A DNA stretch of 34,122 nt, taken from assembly GCA_030267215.1 (NCBI GenBank), contig JAJDJP010000021.1, positions 1-34,122 of the forward strand, in the 5' to 3' direction. Shown piece after piece: positions 19,650 to 26,209 of the stretch. Position numbers and translations under genes: made by a program. Origin of the DNA: Ruminococcaceae bacterium OttesenSCG-928-A16 (GTDB lineage Bacteria > Bacillota > Clostridia > Oscillospirales > Ruminococcaceae). The notes beneath the pieces are model-generated. The model did not search any database. It saw only the letters and a list, made by a program, of their open reading frames with translations, and was not told the DNA's origin. Every line of letters begins with the position of its first letter. The stretch's first letter is position 1.

Positions 19650-19677
19650 TTTACAAACATACTATATCTGATATAAT
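19650..19677 (+). promoter_or_regulatory. Sigma-A promoter of the glycosyltransferase gene
   Basis: Plus strand TTTACA (19650-19655), 16-base spacer, TATAAT (19672-19677), about 63 bases upstream of the chosen ATG at 19741. It is divergent from the hprK promoter about 80 bases away. Confidence 0.78.
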
Positions 19678-19740
19678 ATGTTTGTATTGGTTTTGCACAT
19701 GTACAGCAAACGGCAATTAAAACAAACGGAGGTGTTTTTT

Positions 19741-20919
19741 ATGCGTGTTGCAATTTTTGCCGAAACTTATTTCCCATATATAAGCGGCGTTGTAACCCAC
19801 ATTCAAACCTTAAAAAAAGGGCTGGAAGCCGAGGGCCACGAGGTGCTAATTGTTACCTTAAACCCCAAAACCCATAAGCATTATATAAAAGATGGCGTGT
19901 TATACTGCCCTGCCCTGCCGCTTAAAAAAATTTATGGCTACGGGGTGGCAAACCCGGTTAACCTGCGCCGGCTACAGATATTAGAAAAATTTAACCCGGA
20001 TATCATCCACCTGCACACCGAGTTTTCGATGGGTATTTTTGCATTATTTGCCGCAAAGCGCTTAAAAAAACCTGTGGTGTATACGCTGCACACCATGTAC
20101 GATGATTATGTTTTTTACCTTTTTCCCAATAAAAAAATGAGTGAAATGGCAAAACCTGCCGCCCACGCATATATCCGCAAAGTGGCCAACGGCGCTACCG
20201 AAATTATTGGGCCATCGCACAAAGTGGCAGAATATTTACAGCGCTGTGGGGTGGCTAAAAAAACCAACATTATCCCCAATACGGTAGATGTATCGGCTTT
20301 TTTGCCCGAAAATGTGCAAGAGAAAGATATTGAGGCGGTAAAAAACAAACTGGGCATTACCCCCCAAGATGTTTGCCTTTGCTTTGTGGGCCGCTTGGGC
20401 AAAGAGAAAAGCATTGATGTTTTGATAGACCATTTTACCAAAGGATATAAAGGAAAACAGAATTTTAAACTGTTTATTATTGGCGATGGCCCCGAAAAAG
20501 AGAGCCTGCAAGCACAAATTGAGCAATTGGGCATGGAGGAACAGGTACATTTGCTTGGCCGTATAGAGCACAATGTGCTGCCCCCCTACTACCGCGCGTT
20601 CGATTTATTTTCCACCGCCTCTCTTAGCGAGATGAACTCGATTTCGCTACTGGAGGCAACCGCAAGCGGCCTATATGCCGTTAACCGGCTGGACATTAAC
20701 AACCTGGACCAAATTAAAGTGGGCCAAAACGGAAATGTGTTTACCACGCCGGCCGAATTTGCGGAAATTGTGGATGAATACGCCGCCCTAACCCCGGTAG
20801 AAAAAAAGCACCGCAAAACCCAGGTAACCGCGTATGCCAAACGGTATGGCAGTAAAGAGTTTACGCACGAGGTGCTAAAGGTTTATAATAAAGCTATAGA
20901 AGAGTTTTACCACAAATAA
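19741..20919 (+). CDS. GT4 glycosyltransferase, probable diacylglycerol glucosyltransferase type
   Basis: A 392-residue GT-B fold glycosyltransferase. The N-terminal lobe begins MRVAIFAETYFPYISGVVTH, the classic GT4 opening with the G-V-x-x-H turn; HLHTEFSMG and YTLHTMYDDYVFY follow; the C-lobe has FVGRLGKEKSIDVLI, IIGDGPEKE and the E-x7-E motif in SEMNSISLLEA. The resemblance to MgtA/Alr-type 1,2-diacylglycerol 3-glucosyltransferases, which make glycolipid anchors, is strongest, but mannosyltransferases of the same family cannot be excluded. I chose the ATG at 19741 (CGGAGGT upstream) over the frame opening at 19678. No transmembrane segment; a peripheral membrane protein is expected. It is monocistronic, ending in a shared terminator. 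Confidence 0.88.
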   Translation: MRVAIFAETYFPYISGVVTHIQTLKKGLEAEGHEVLIVTLNPKTHKHYIKDGVLYCPALPLKKIYGYGVANPVNLRRLQILEKFNPDIIHLHTEFSMGIFALFAAKRLKKPVVYTLHTMYDDYVFYLFPNKKMSEMAKPAAHAYIRKVANGATEIIGPSHKVAEYLQRCGVAKKTNIIPNTVDVSAFLPENVQEKDIEAVKNKLGITPQDVCLCFVGRLGKEKSIDVLIDHFTKGYKGKQNFKLFIIGDGPEKESLQAQIEQLGMEEQVHLLGRIEHNVLPPYYRAFDLFSTASLSEMNSISLLEATASGLYAVNRLDINNLDQIKVGQNGNVFTTPAEFAEIVDEYAALTPVEKKHRKTQVTAYAKRYGSKEFTHEVLKVYNKAIEEFYHK

Positions 20920-20924
20920 AAAAC

Positions 20925-20957
20925 AGCCCTGGCATATATTATGCCGGGGCTACTTTT
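20925..20957. terminator. Bidirectional terminator between glycosyltransferase and yerC
   Basis: Inverted repeat AGCCCTGGCATA / TATGCCGGGGCT (12 bp with one G-T pair), with T residues after it on the plus strand and a T run on the minus strand (AAATAAAAAA reading upstream). It sits between two convergent genes and can serve both. Confidence 0.85.
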
Positions 20958-20969
20958 ATAAAATAGCTA

Positions 20970-21266
20970 TTACTTTTTTTGTGCACGCTTTAAAATCTTT
21001 TCGTACCCGCCGCTGCCATACTGAATGCAACGGTTAATACGGCTGATGGTAGCGGTGCTAATTTCCACATCTTTAACAATTTGCTCGTAGGTTTTGCCCT
21101 CTAGCAGCATATAAGCCGCGCGCACACGCTGGGTCATGTCGGCCAGCTCTTTCATGGTGCACAGGTCTTCAAAAAAATCATAACATTCATCTACGTTTTT
21201 AAGGGCTAAAATTGCCTTGAACAAATCATCGGTATCTGCATTGCGCCGCGCATTTTTGTCTGCCAT
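20970..21266 (-). CDS. yerC: YerC/YecD family TrpR-related transcriptional regulator
   Basis: A 98-residue protein of the TrpR-like YerC/YecD family, a small helical DNA-binding protein of unknown effector. FEDLCTMKELADMTQRVRAAYMLLEGKTYEQI (about 32-63) and the recognition helix DVEISTATISRINRCIQYGSGGY (66-88) are the diagnostic blocks; the latter matches the TrpR helix-turn-helix. GAGGAAAG lies before the ATG. It is transcribed alone from a predicted promoter at 21314-21342, toward the shared terminator. Confidence 0.93.
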   Translation of the reverse strand: MADKNARRNADTDDLFKAILALKNVDECYDFFEDLCTMKELADMTQRVRAAYMLLEGKTYEQIVKDVEISTATISRINRCIQYGSGGYEKILKRAQKK

Positions 21267-21313
21267 CTATATCTTTCCTCGCTTTTGTTGTTTTAATAGA
21301 ATAATACTTTTAC

Positions 21314-21342
21314 ACTTTACCATATTAACAAGTAAAAAGCAA
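21314..21342 (-). promoter_or_regulatory. Probable yerC promoter
   Basis: Minus strand TTGCTT (21337-21342), 17-base spacer ending in TGG, then TAAAGT (21314-21319), an extended -10 form. It is about 48 bases upstream of the yerC ATG. Confidence 0.5.
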
Positions 21343-21368
21343 GGAGATGCCCCCCGCACAAAAACACT

Positions 21369-21423
21369 TTGTATACTTTGCAATACAACTCGAAAGGAGT
21401 TTTGTACACAATTGTGCACAAAA
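21369..21423. promoter_or_regulatory. Tandem palindromes, candidate operator
   Basis: Two inverted repeats lie in the 275-base gap between the divergent yerC and the small membrane gene. At 21369-21388 TTGTAT and ATACAA face each other across eight bases. At 21400-21423 a 24-base palindrome has 11 of 12 base pairs matched, centred on CACAATTGTG. Neither is followed by a T run, so they look like protein-binding sites rather than terminators. Confidence 0.5.
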
Positions 21424-21496
21424 CCGCATGGCAATATGTGGGCTTTGCCCTGCTTGTGGCGGCGCAGCCACTGCATTACACCGCTTGCCCAATCTA

Positions 21497-21505
21497 TGAT
21501 ATAAT
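21497..21505 (+). promoter_or_regulatory. Extended -10 promoter of the small membrane protein gene
   Basis: Plus strand TGATATAAT, an extended -10, about 37 bases upstream of the ATG at 21542. A clear -35 is missing; ATTACA lies 19 bases upstream. Confidence 0.55.
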
Positions 21506-21541
21506 TTGCTAATATATAAAGATAACAGGAGCGTGCACAAT

Positions 21542-21709
21542 ATGTTTTGTTTATTTATAGGGCTGGGCACCTTAATTTGTGGCATTGCCTATTTGGTAAT
21601 GGGGTACGAGCTGTTGGTGGGCCTTGTACAGGTTTTTTTGGGTGTTTTATGCATTGTGCTGGTAGCGTTGTGGCAGGCTAGTAAGCGGAAAATGGAAAAA
21701 AAGAAGTAG
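21542..21709 (+). CDS. Small two-span membrane protein, function unknown
   Basis: A 55-residue hydrophobic protein that I do not recognise as a named family. Two membrane spans are visible, MFCLFIGLGTLICGIAYLVM (1-20) and LLVGLVQVFLGVLCIVLVAL (24-43), with a strongly basic tail ASKRKMEKKK that should stay in the cytoplasm. CAGGAGCG precedes the ATG at 21542; the frame extends 12 codons upstream without a ribosome site. It has an extended -10 promoter and a hairpin right after its stop, which supports it as a real, single gene. Confidence 0.7.
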   Translation: MFCLFIGLGTLICGIAYLVMGYELLVGLVQVFLGVLCIVLVALWQASKRKMEKKK

Positions 21710-21715
21710 GGGTTA

Positions 21716-21740
21716 CAATGCTTTTTTGGGAAAAGCATTG
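21716..21740 (+). terminator. Hairpin after the small membrane protein gene
   Basis: CAATGCTTTT / AAAAGCATTG, a 10-bp stem with a five-base loop seven bases after the stop codon. It lacks a T run downstream (C run instead), so termination is uncertain; flanking GGGGT and ACCCC could lengthen the stem. Confidence 0.45.
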
Positions 21741-21852
21741 ATCACCCCCCCATTAAGGCTAAATACAACTCGCTATATTCTTTGTTCATTTCTTCGATGT
21801 CACCTGCCTGTCAGCAATTGATATAAATGGCCGGCACAATAAATAACCTATA

Positions 21853-21904
21853 ATAAAAAAACAAACCCGAAGCACTGGCCATAAAACCAGGTTTGGGTTT
21901 GTTT
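21853..21904 (-). terminator. Terminator of tmRNA
   Basis: AAACAAACCC / GGGTTTGTTT form a 10-bp stem, with an inner CTGG/CCAG pair, followed by a seven-T run on the minus strand. It begins five bases past the tmRNA CCA end. Confidence 0.85.
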
Positions 21905-21908
21905 TATT

Positions 21909-22278
21909 TGGTGGAGATGACGGGAATCGAACCCGTGTCCAAAAAGCAGTCCACAACAGTATCTCCGGGTGCAGGTTACCTACAAGGGTTCCCCCGGCAG
22001 CAGGCCAGTAACCAAGCCGCTACGTCGGTAGCTTCATAAATTCATGACGCCCCGCAAAGCTTAAGGACGTTCACGTTCACCGTTTAAATGACGCCCGGGC
22101 ACCACCTTACGGTAAGATGGGCCGGACGGCGGCCTTTAAATTAGGCCGCAATGGCAGCCATGCGGCTACCACGGAAATTAACTGTGTTGTTAATTATGTT
22201 TGTGTGGCATTTTAAGTGCGGCCACAACACTACCCGCTGCTCTTGCTTCGTACTCCCTGTCGAAACCTTTACATCCCC
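21909..22278 (-). ncRNA. ssrA: Transfer-messenger RNA (tmRNA)
   Basis: tmRNA, with SmpB, rescues stalled ribosomes and tags the unfinished peptide for proteolysis. The 5' end GGGGATGTAAAGGTTTCGAC (from 22278) and the 3' end with T arm CGGGTTCGATTCCCG and CATCTCCACCA (ending 21909) form the tRNA-like domain, with the acceptor stem pairing GGGGATG to CATCTCC by G-U and Watson-Crick pairs. The tag frame ends at TAA (22141-22143) and reads ...NNTVNFRGSRMAAIAA; the resume codon is not certain, probably near 22190-22200. It is a standard one-piece form of about 370 bases. smpB lies 42 bases upstream on the same strand. Confidence 0.97.
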
Positions 22279-22287
22279 ATGTATAAT

Positions 22288-22308
22288 AAAAAGCAATATT
22301 TGCTTTTT
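22288..22308 (-). promoter_or_regulatory. Hairpin between smpB and ssrA, overlapping the tmRNA promoter
   Basis: AAAAAGCAA / TTGCTTTTT, a nine-pair stem with a three-base loop and a T-rich 3' side, just after the smpB stop. Its last bases run into TATTAT, a -10-like box six bases before the tmRNA 5' end. It could be a weak terminator for smpB, with TTGCAT upstream as a poorly spaced -35. Confidence 0.4.
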
Positions 22309-22319
22309 ATGCAACTTTG

Positions 22320-22778
22320 CTACGCGCCCCGGGTTTTCATCGCCCGGTCCATATCACGCCGGGCATCCCGCTCGGCATTGGTGGCACGCTTGTCGTACAA
22401 TTTTTTGCCCTTACAAATGCCCAACTCCACTTTTACCATCGAATTTTTAAAATAAAGCGATAACGGCACAAGGGTAAGCCCTTTGGTTTTTATATCTGCC
22501 TGCAACTTTATAATTTCACGCTTGTGCAATAGCAGCTTACGCGGGCGCAAAGGGTCCCGGTTAAAAATGTTCCCCTTTTCGTAAGGCGAAATATGCATGT
22601 TTAAAATAAAAACCTGCCCATTTTTAATGTCTGCCCAGGCGTCTTTTAGGTTTACCGCACCCATGCGCAGGCTTTTTACCTCGGTGCCTACCAATTCAAT
22701 GCCGGCTTCAATGGCGTCCTGCACAAAGTATTCGTGGCGGGCTTTTCGGTTTAGTGCTATCAGTTTGGTTCCTGCCAA
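22320..22778 (-). CDS. smpB: SsrA-binding protein SmpB
   Basis: SmpB binds the tRNA-like domain of tmRNA and brings it to stalled ribosomes. The 152-residue protein shows [56 protein letters not shown] and the C-terminal [23 protein letters not shown] tail that inserts in the mRNA channel. I favour a TTG start at 22778, eight bases after AGGAGG; the in-frame GTG at 22785-22787 overlaps that ribosome site and so is a poor start. The neighbour ssrA encodes its RNA partner. Confidence 0.96.
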   Translation of the reverse strand: MAGTKLIALNRKARHEYFVQDAIEAGIELVGTEVKSLRMGAVNLKDAWADIKNGQVFILNMHISPYEKGNIFNRDPLRPRKLLLHKREIIKLQADIKTKGLTLVPLSLYFKNSMVKVELGICKGKKLYDKRATNAERDARRDMDRAMKTRGA

Positions 22779-22840
22779 AATGCCCACCTCCTTTGTTACA
22801 TTCGCCGGGCTTTGTTACCTGTATAAATAAATTTGCTTGC

Positions 22841-23440
22841 TTATAACTCTCCACGGCCCGAAAGCGCGCGGTATAAGGTTACATCGTCTACATATTCAAG
22901 GCTGCCACCTACCGGCAGGCCATAGGCAAGCCTGGTGGTGCGTATGCCAAGGGGTTTTATTAGCCGCGCCAAATACATGGCGGTGGCCTCCCCTTCCACG
23001 GTTGGGTTGGTTGCCATAATCACCTCGGTTACTTCGCCACTGGCAAGCCGGGCCAACAACTCTTTTACATACAGCTGCTCGGCGCCAACGCCCTCCATAG
23101 GCGAAATAAGGCCATGCAAAACATGGTATAACCCTTTATACTCTCTGGTATGTTCAAAAGCCGAAACATCGCGCGAGCTTTCTACCACGCAGATGATGGA
23201 GCGGTCTCGGCTAGCAGCACTACAAATGCTGCACACTTCGGTTTCGGTAAAATTTTGGCACACGGTGCAGCGCCGTATTTTTTGGTGTGCATCCTCAATG
23301 GCCTTGGCAAATTCTAACGCCTCGGCATGGTCCATTGCCAGCACTTGGTAGGCAAGCCTTGCGGCCCCTTTGCGCCCAATTCCATTCAATTTGGCAAACT
23401 GCTCTATTAATTTATCCAGCGGTGCCGCGTTAGCTCCCAT
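22841..23440 (-). CDS. recR: Recombination mediator protein RecR
   Basis: RecR works with RecO (and RecF) to load RecA on gapped DNA. The 199-residue protein has the N-terminal helix-hairpin-helix (LNGIGRKGAARLAYQVL, 19-35), the four-cysteine zinc finger (CTVC...CSIC, about 58-73), and a Toprim domain (IICVVESSRDV and EVIMATNPTVEGEATAMYLARL), ending in the Walker-like GLPVGGSLEYVDDVTL. Length matches the family. It is downstream of ybaB in the conserved dnaX-ybaB-recR order. Confidence 0.97.
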   Translation of the reverse strand: MGANAAPLDKLIEQFAKLNGIGRKGAARLAYQVLAMDHAEALEFAKAIEDAHQKIRRCTVCQNFTETEVCSICSAASRDRSIICVVESSRDVSAFEHTREYKGLYHVLHGLISPMEGVGAEQLYVKELLARLASGEVTEVIMATNPTVEGEATAMYLARLIKPLGIRTTRLAYGLPVGGSLEYVDDVTLYRALSGRGEL

Positions 23441-23488
23441 ATCTTCCCGCCTTTACTGTTTACAAATATTTAGCATATTAGGCTAGTT

Positions 23489-23833
23489 TTAACCGGTAAC
23501 ACCCGGGATATTGTACCCGCCCGAAATTTCGGCCATTGCTTGCTCGGCGCTTTCGTCTACCGTGCGCACTGCTTGGTTTACAGCGGCAGCAATCATGTCT
23601 TCCAGCATTTCAATATCGTCTGGTTGCACAGCCTCTGGCTTTAATTTTACACCAACTACCTGGTGGTTGCCAAGCATGGTCATTTCAACCATGCCACCGC
23701 CGGCGGTAATTGTATACTCGGTTTCTTCCAGTTCGGTTTGTTTTTGTTGCATTCTATCTTGCATTTCTTGGGCTTGGCGCATTAAGTCGTTCACATTTTG
23801 TTTTCCGTATCCTTTGGGCAATCTGGCTTTCAT
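23489..23833 (-). CDS. YbaB/EbfC family nucleoid-associated protein
   Basis: A 114-residue small DNA-binding dimer of the YbaB/EbfC family. The helical DLMRQAQEMQDRMQQKQTELEE stretch (16-37) and the following VEMTMLGNHQVVGVKLKPEAV sheet region are family-typical, as is the LEDMIAAAVNQAV helix. AAGGAG precedes the ATG. It starts 19 bases after dnaX and is followed by recR after 48 bases. Confidence 0.95.
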   Translation of the reverse strand: MKARLPKGYGKQNVNDLMRQAQEMQDRMQQKQTELEETEYTITAGGGMVEMTMLGNHQVVGVKLKPEAVQPDDIEMLEDMIAAAVNQAVRTVDESAEQAMAEISGGYNIPGVTG

Positions 23834-23852
23834 GTTGGTATCTCCTTAACAG

Positions 23853-25496
23853 TTAATCGTATTTTATGGGTACGCCCTTGGCTTCCCAGCTTTTTAATGT
23901 ATCGGCAGCGTTTACCACCGGTTTTTGCTCGGCCACAAGCCCGGTGTTTTCGTAAGGGCCAATGGCATAGCGGGTGCCGGTTACCTCTTGTATAGCACCC
24001 TTTATCTTTTCGTTGGCTTCGGCATACTCTTTTACAAAAGAACGGAACATATCGCCGCCATCAATTAACACCCTGGCACCGTCGAAATAAGCGGTGGATT
24101 TTTTCATGTAAGAATGCAACATTTTATCCATTTCACCCATTTTGGCAACCACGGCTGGCCAATGCTCAAATAAGGTGGTGGCACCATCTTCGGGAGTTGC
24201 TACAGGCATTGGGGGCTCGGTTGGTTCAGCAGTAGCTGCCGGTTCTTCCGCCGGGGCTTTTGGTTGCGGTGCTTGTGCCGGCGCTGCAATGGGCTGTAGC
24301 GGCACCACCGGGCTTGGTGCAGTGGTTTGCGCAACGGGTGCAGGCGCAGGCGGTGTGGCCGCCTTTTGCGGCTGGCTTACTGCTGCCACTGGCTGCTGTG
24401 CTGCCGGTTGCACCGGGGTGCATAAATCAAACAGCGCCAATTCAAGCTCAATGCGTGGGTCGGGCGAGCGGCCCATTTTATCCATAGCGGCCGCCAAACG
24501 GCGCACAGCATTGATGGCAGTTGCTTCGTTTACCTCTGCCATGGTGGCAAGGTACTTTTCACGTTCGGGCTGGGGCAGTTCTTCCAGCAAGGTGCCATCT
24601 GGCTTTGCGGCCAGCAAAATATAATTGCGGTAATGGTGTACCAGCTCTTCTGCCAGCCGCTTTACTTCAATCGATTGCTCCCTTAAACTGGCTACCAATT
24701 GCAACAACTGGGGCACACTGCCAGCCGCCACAGCGCTGCTTAGCGCAAACAGATAGCTTTTATCGGTAACGCCAGCCATGCGGCGCACCACTTCTTCGGT
24801 TACTTCCTCGCCAAGGCCGGCGCAGGTGTCCAGCAGCGAAAGCGCGTCTCGCAGGGCACCATCTGCCAGGCGGGCAATCAAATCGGCAGCCTCGGGTGTA
24901 AGGGGTATCCCCTCTTGCCCAGCCACATATTGCAGGCGCCCCGCAATGTGGGCGGCCGAAATGCGAACAAAATCGTACCGTTGGCAGCGCGAAAGAATGG
25001 TGGCAGGCACTTTGTGTATTTCGGTGGTTGCCAGTATAAAAATAACGTGTGCGGGTGGCTCTTCCATTATTTTTAACAATGCGTTAAAAGCCGACGTAGA
25101 CAGCATATGCACTTCGTCGATGATATACACTTTATATTGGCAGCGGCTGGGGCGGTAAGCGGTTTCATCTCGCAAATCGCGGATATCATCCACGCTGTTG
25201 TTCGAGGCCGCGTCAATTTCTACAACGTCTAGTATGCTGCCGTTTTCTAGCCCAAGACAAGGCACACATTCGCCACAAGGCTCGGCTCCGTGGCGGTTTT
25301 CGCAGTTAACGGCCTTGGCAAAAATTTTAGCACAACTGGTTTTGCCGGTGCCACGGGTGCCGGTAAACAAATAGGCATGCCCCACTTTGTTGGCAATAAT
25401 TTGGTTAGAAAGCGCAGCGGTGATGGCTTCTTGCCCCACAACATCGCCAAATGTTTTTGGCCGCCATTTGCGGTATAATGCACGATATTCAGACAT
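23853..25496 (-). CDS. dnaX: DNA polymerase III tau/gamma subunit
   Basis: DnaX is the ATPase of the clamp loader, here 547 residues. It begins SEYRALYRKWRPKTFGDVVGQ, with Walker A GTRGTGKT (46-53), zinc cysteines C65, C74, C77 and C80, the DEVH box (127-130) and sensor SRCQRYDF. After the clamp-loader domain comes a Pro/Ala/Gln-rich linker (about 370-440) and a C-terminal tau-type domain. I place the start at the ATG at 25496, five bases after GGGGGTGG; a GTG three codons upstream lies in that site. No programmed frameshift site was obvious. The usual upstream neighbour, the SRP RNA, is present but separated by the GIY-YIG cassette. Confidence 0.96.
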   Translation of the reverse strand: MSEYRALYRKWRPKTFGDVVGQEAITAALSNQIIANKVGHAYLFTGTRGTGKTSCAKIFAKAVNCENRHGAEPCGECVPCLGLENGSILDVVEIDAASNNSVDDIRDLRDETAYRPSRCQYKVYIIDEVHMLSTSAFNALLKIMEEPPAHVIFILATTEIHKVPATILSRCQRYDFVRISAAHIAGRLQYVAGQEGIPLTPEAADLIARLADGALRDALSLLDTCAGLGEEVTEEVVRRMAGVTDKSYLFALSSAVAAGSVPQLLQLVASLREQSIEVKRLAEELVHHYRNYILLAAKPDGTLLEELPQPEREKYLATMAEVNEATAINAVRRLAAAMDKMGRSPDPRIELELALFDLCTPVQPAAQQPVAAVSQPQKAATPPAPAPVAQTTAPSPVVPLQPIAAPAQAPQPKAPAEEPAATAEPTEPPMPVATPEDGATTLFEHWPAVVAKMGEMDKMLHSYMKKSTAYFDGARVLIDGGDMFRSFVKEYAEANEKIKGAIQEVTGTRYAIGPYENTGLVAEQKPVVNAADTLKSWEAKGVPIKYD

Positions 25497-25580
25497 AAAA
25501 GCCACCCCCTTTGTTGCTTAGTAAACAACACATTTGCTTTTTGTACTTTTGTACTTCTTTTTTAGGCGAAATTTTTCCAG

Positions 25581-25609
25581 TTGTCATTCTGAAGCGCAGC
25601 GAAAAATCT
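25581..25609 (+). repeat. REP-like repeat, left copy
   Basis: GTCATTCTGAAGCGCAGCGA followed by AAAATCT. This resembles the widespread GTCAT(T/C)CTGAGCGAAG(C/T)GAAG(A/G)ATCT class of dispersed repeats. It is in inverted orientation to the copy at 25911-25943, and the two bracket the GIY-YIG gene. Confidence 0.75.
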
Positions 25610-25612
25610 TTT

Positions 25613-25894
25613 TCATTTTATTAAAGTGGACAAATCTTTCCATGTTGGATTGATCTTTTCTACAAGCGCATTCTTTTTATGCCTTTTCCAACCTTTAATT
25701 TGTTTTTCTCTTTCAATAGCCGCTTGCACGTCAGTTGTATCCTCAAGATAAACCAATTTATTTACATTGTATTTTTTTGTAAAACCATCAAACAATTTAT
25801 TTTTATGCTCATATATTCTACGTTCAATATTGTTTGTTACTCCCGTATAAATAACTCGGTTATTCCAATTTGCTACTATGTATACATAATACAT
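25613..25894 (-). CDS. GIY-YIG superfamily endonuclease (URI type, single domain)
   Basis: A 93-residue single-domain GIY-YIG protein. The motif is MYYVYIVANWNNRVIYTGVT (1-20), followed by NNIERRIYEHK with the catalytic Arg25 or Arg26 region, and EREKQIKGWKRHKK (61-74) carrying the metal-binding glutamate. Free-standing proteins like this (YhbQ/UPF0213 type) have poorly known roles. The ATG at 25894 has GAGGTG upstream; a longer frame to 25942 would read through the flanking repeat (ILNEVKDLA, a typical repeat translation) and is not a real N-terminus. It sits between dnaX and the SRP RNA, within an inverted repeat pair, and its lower GC and AT-rich codons differ from neighbours, suggesting acquisition. 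Confidence 0.9.
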   Translation of the reverse strand: MYYVYIVANWNNRVIYTGVTNNIERRIYEHKNKLFDGFTKKYNVNKLVYLEDTTDVQAAIEREKQIKGWKRHKKNALVEKINPTWKDLSTLIK

Positions 25895-25910
25895 TTTCAC
25901 CTCAAGGGCA

Positions 25911-25943
25911 AGATCCTTCACTTCGTTCAGGATGACAGACAAA
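25911..25943 (-). repeat. REP-like repeat, right copy
   Basis: On the minus strand it reads GTCATCCTGAACGAAGTGAA then GGATCT; inside it ATCCT and AGGAT can pair to form a small hairpin. It aligns with the left copy (25581-25609) with a one-base indel and a few substitutions, in opposite orientation. Confidence 0.78.
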
Positions 25944-25960
25944 TGTGGGTTGCCTATTTA

Positions 25961-26107
25961 AAAACACAGCGCTGCTTTGCATACGAAAGGCAGGAGGTCT
26001 GCGGCACACCGGCACATCCGCTTAATGCTGCTCGGTTCCCCGCCTGACATGGTTCGCAGCGGCCCGTTGCACAGGGCCCGCCTTCCGTATGCAAAACAGC
26101 GCTGTTG
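25961..26107 (-). ncRNA. ffs: Signal recognition particle RNA
   Basis: SRP RNA assembles with Ffh to target membrane and secreted proteins. Domain IV is unmistakable at 26028-26048: GTCAGG, a CGG-GGAA-CCG tetraloop stem, and AGCAG(C) forming the Ffh-binding internal loop, then ATTAAGCGG and TGTGCCG as expected. Its ends form a long helix: about 28 of 30 positions pair between 25965-25994 and 26076-26105, ending in CAGCGCTG. At about 145 bases it is longer than the 4.5S type and shorter than the Bacillus type with an Alu domain. T residues follow the 3' end. The ffs-dnaX-ybaB-recR neighbourhood is conserved in Bacillota. Confidence 0.93.
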
Positions 26108-26148
26108 CGGCTCTGTTCTAACTATTTTTTAATTTGTTTGGCCAAATA

Positions 26149-26177
26149 ATTATATCGCAAATGGTAGCATTTTGCAA
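26149..26177 (-). promoter_or_regulatory. Sigma-A promoter of the SRP RNA
   Basis: Minus strand TTGCAA (26172-26177), 17-base spacer, TATAAT (26149-26154). Transcription would start near 26142, about 35 bases before the folded RNA, so 5' processing is likely. Confidence 0.78.
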
Positions 26178-26209
26178 GCAGAATGCCTTTTTGGCAGGGG
26201 CAATATTTT

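Noticed and set aside
21267-21585. Two minus-strand ORFs in the yerC upstream region
   Set aside because: They cover promoters and palindromes, have no ribosome site and no family pattern.
21909-21960. A separate tRNA gene at the CCA end
   Set aside because: The T arm and acceptor are the 3' part of tmRNA; there is no anticodon arm next to them.
22151-22455. Plus-strand ORFs across tmRNA and the smpB end
   Set aside because: They cross a clear structural RNA gene and the antisense of smpB.
24142-24624. Gly/Ala-rich 160-residue plus-strand ORF
   Set aside because: Mirror of the Pro/Ala-rich linker of dnaX; low complexity explains its length.
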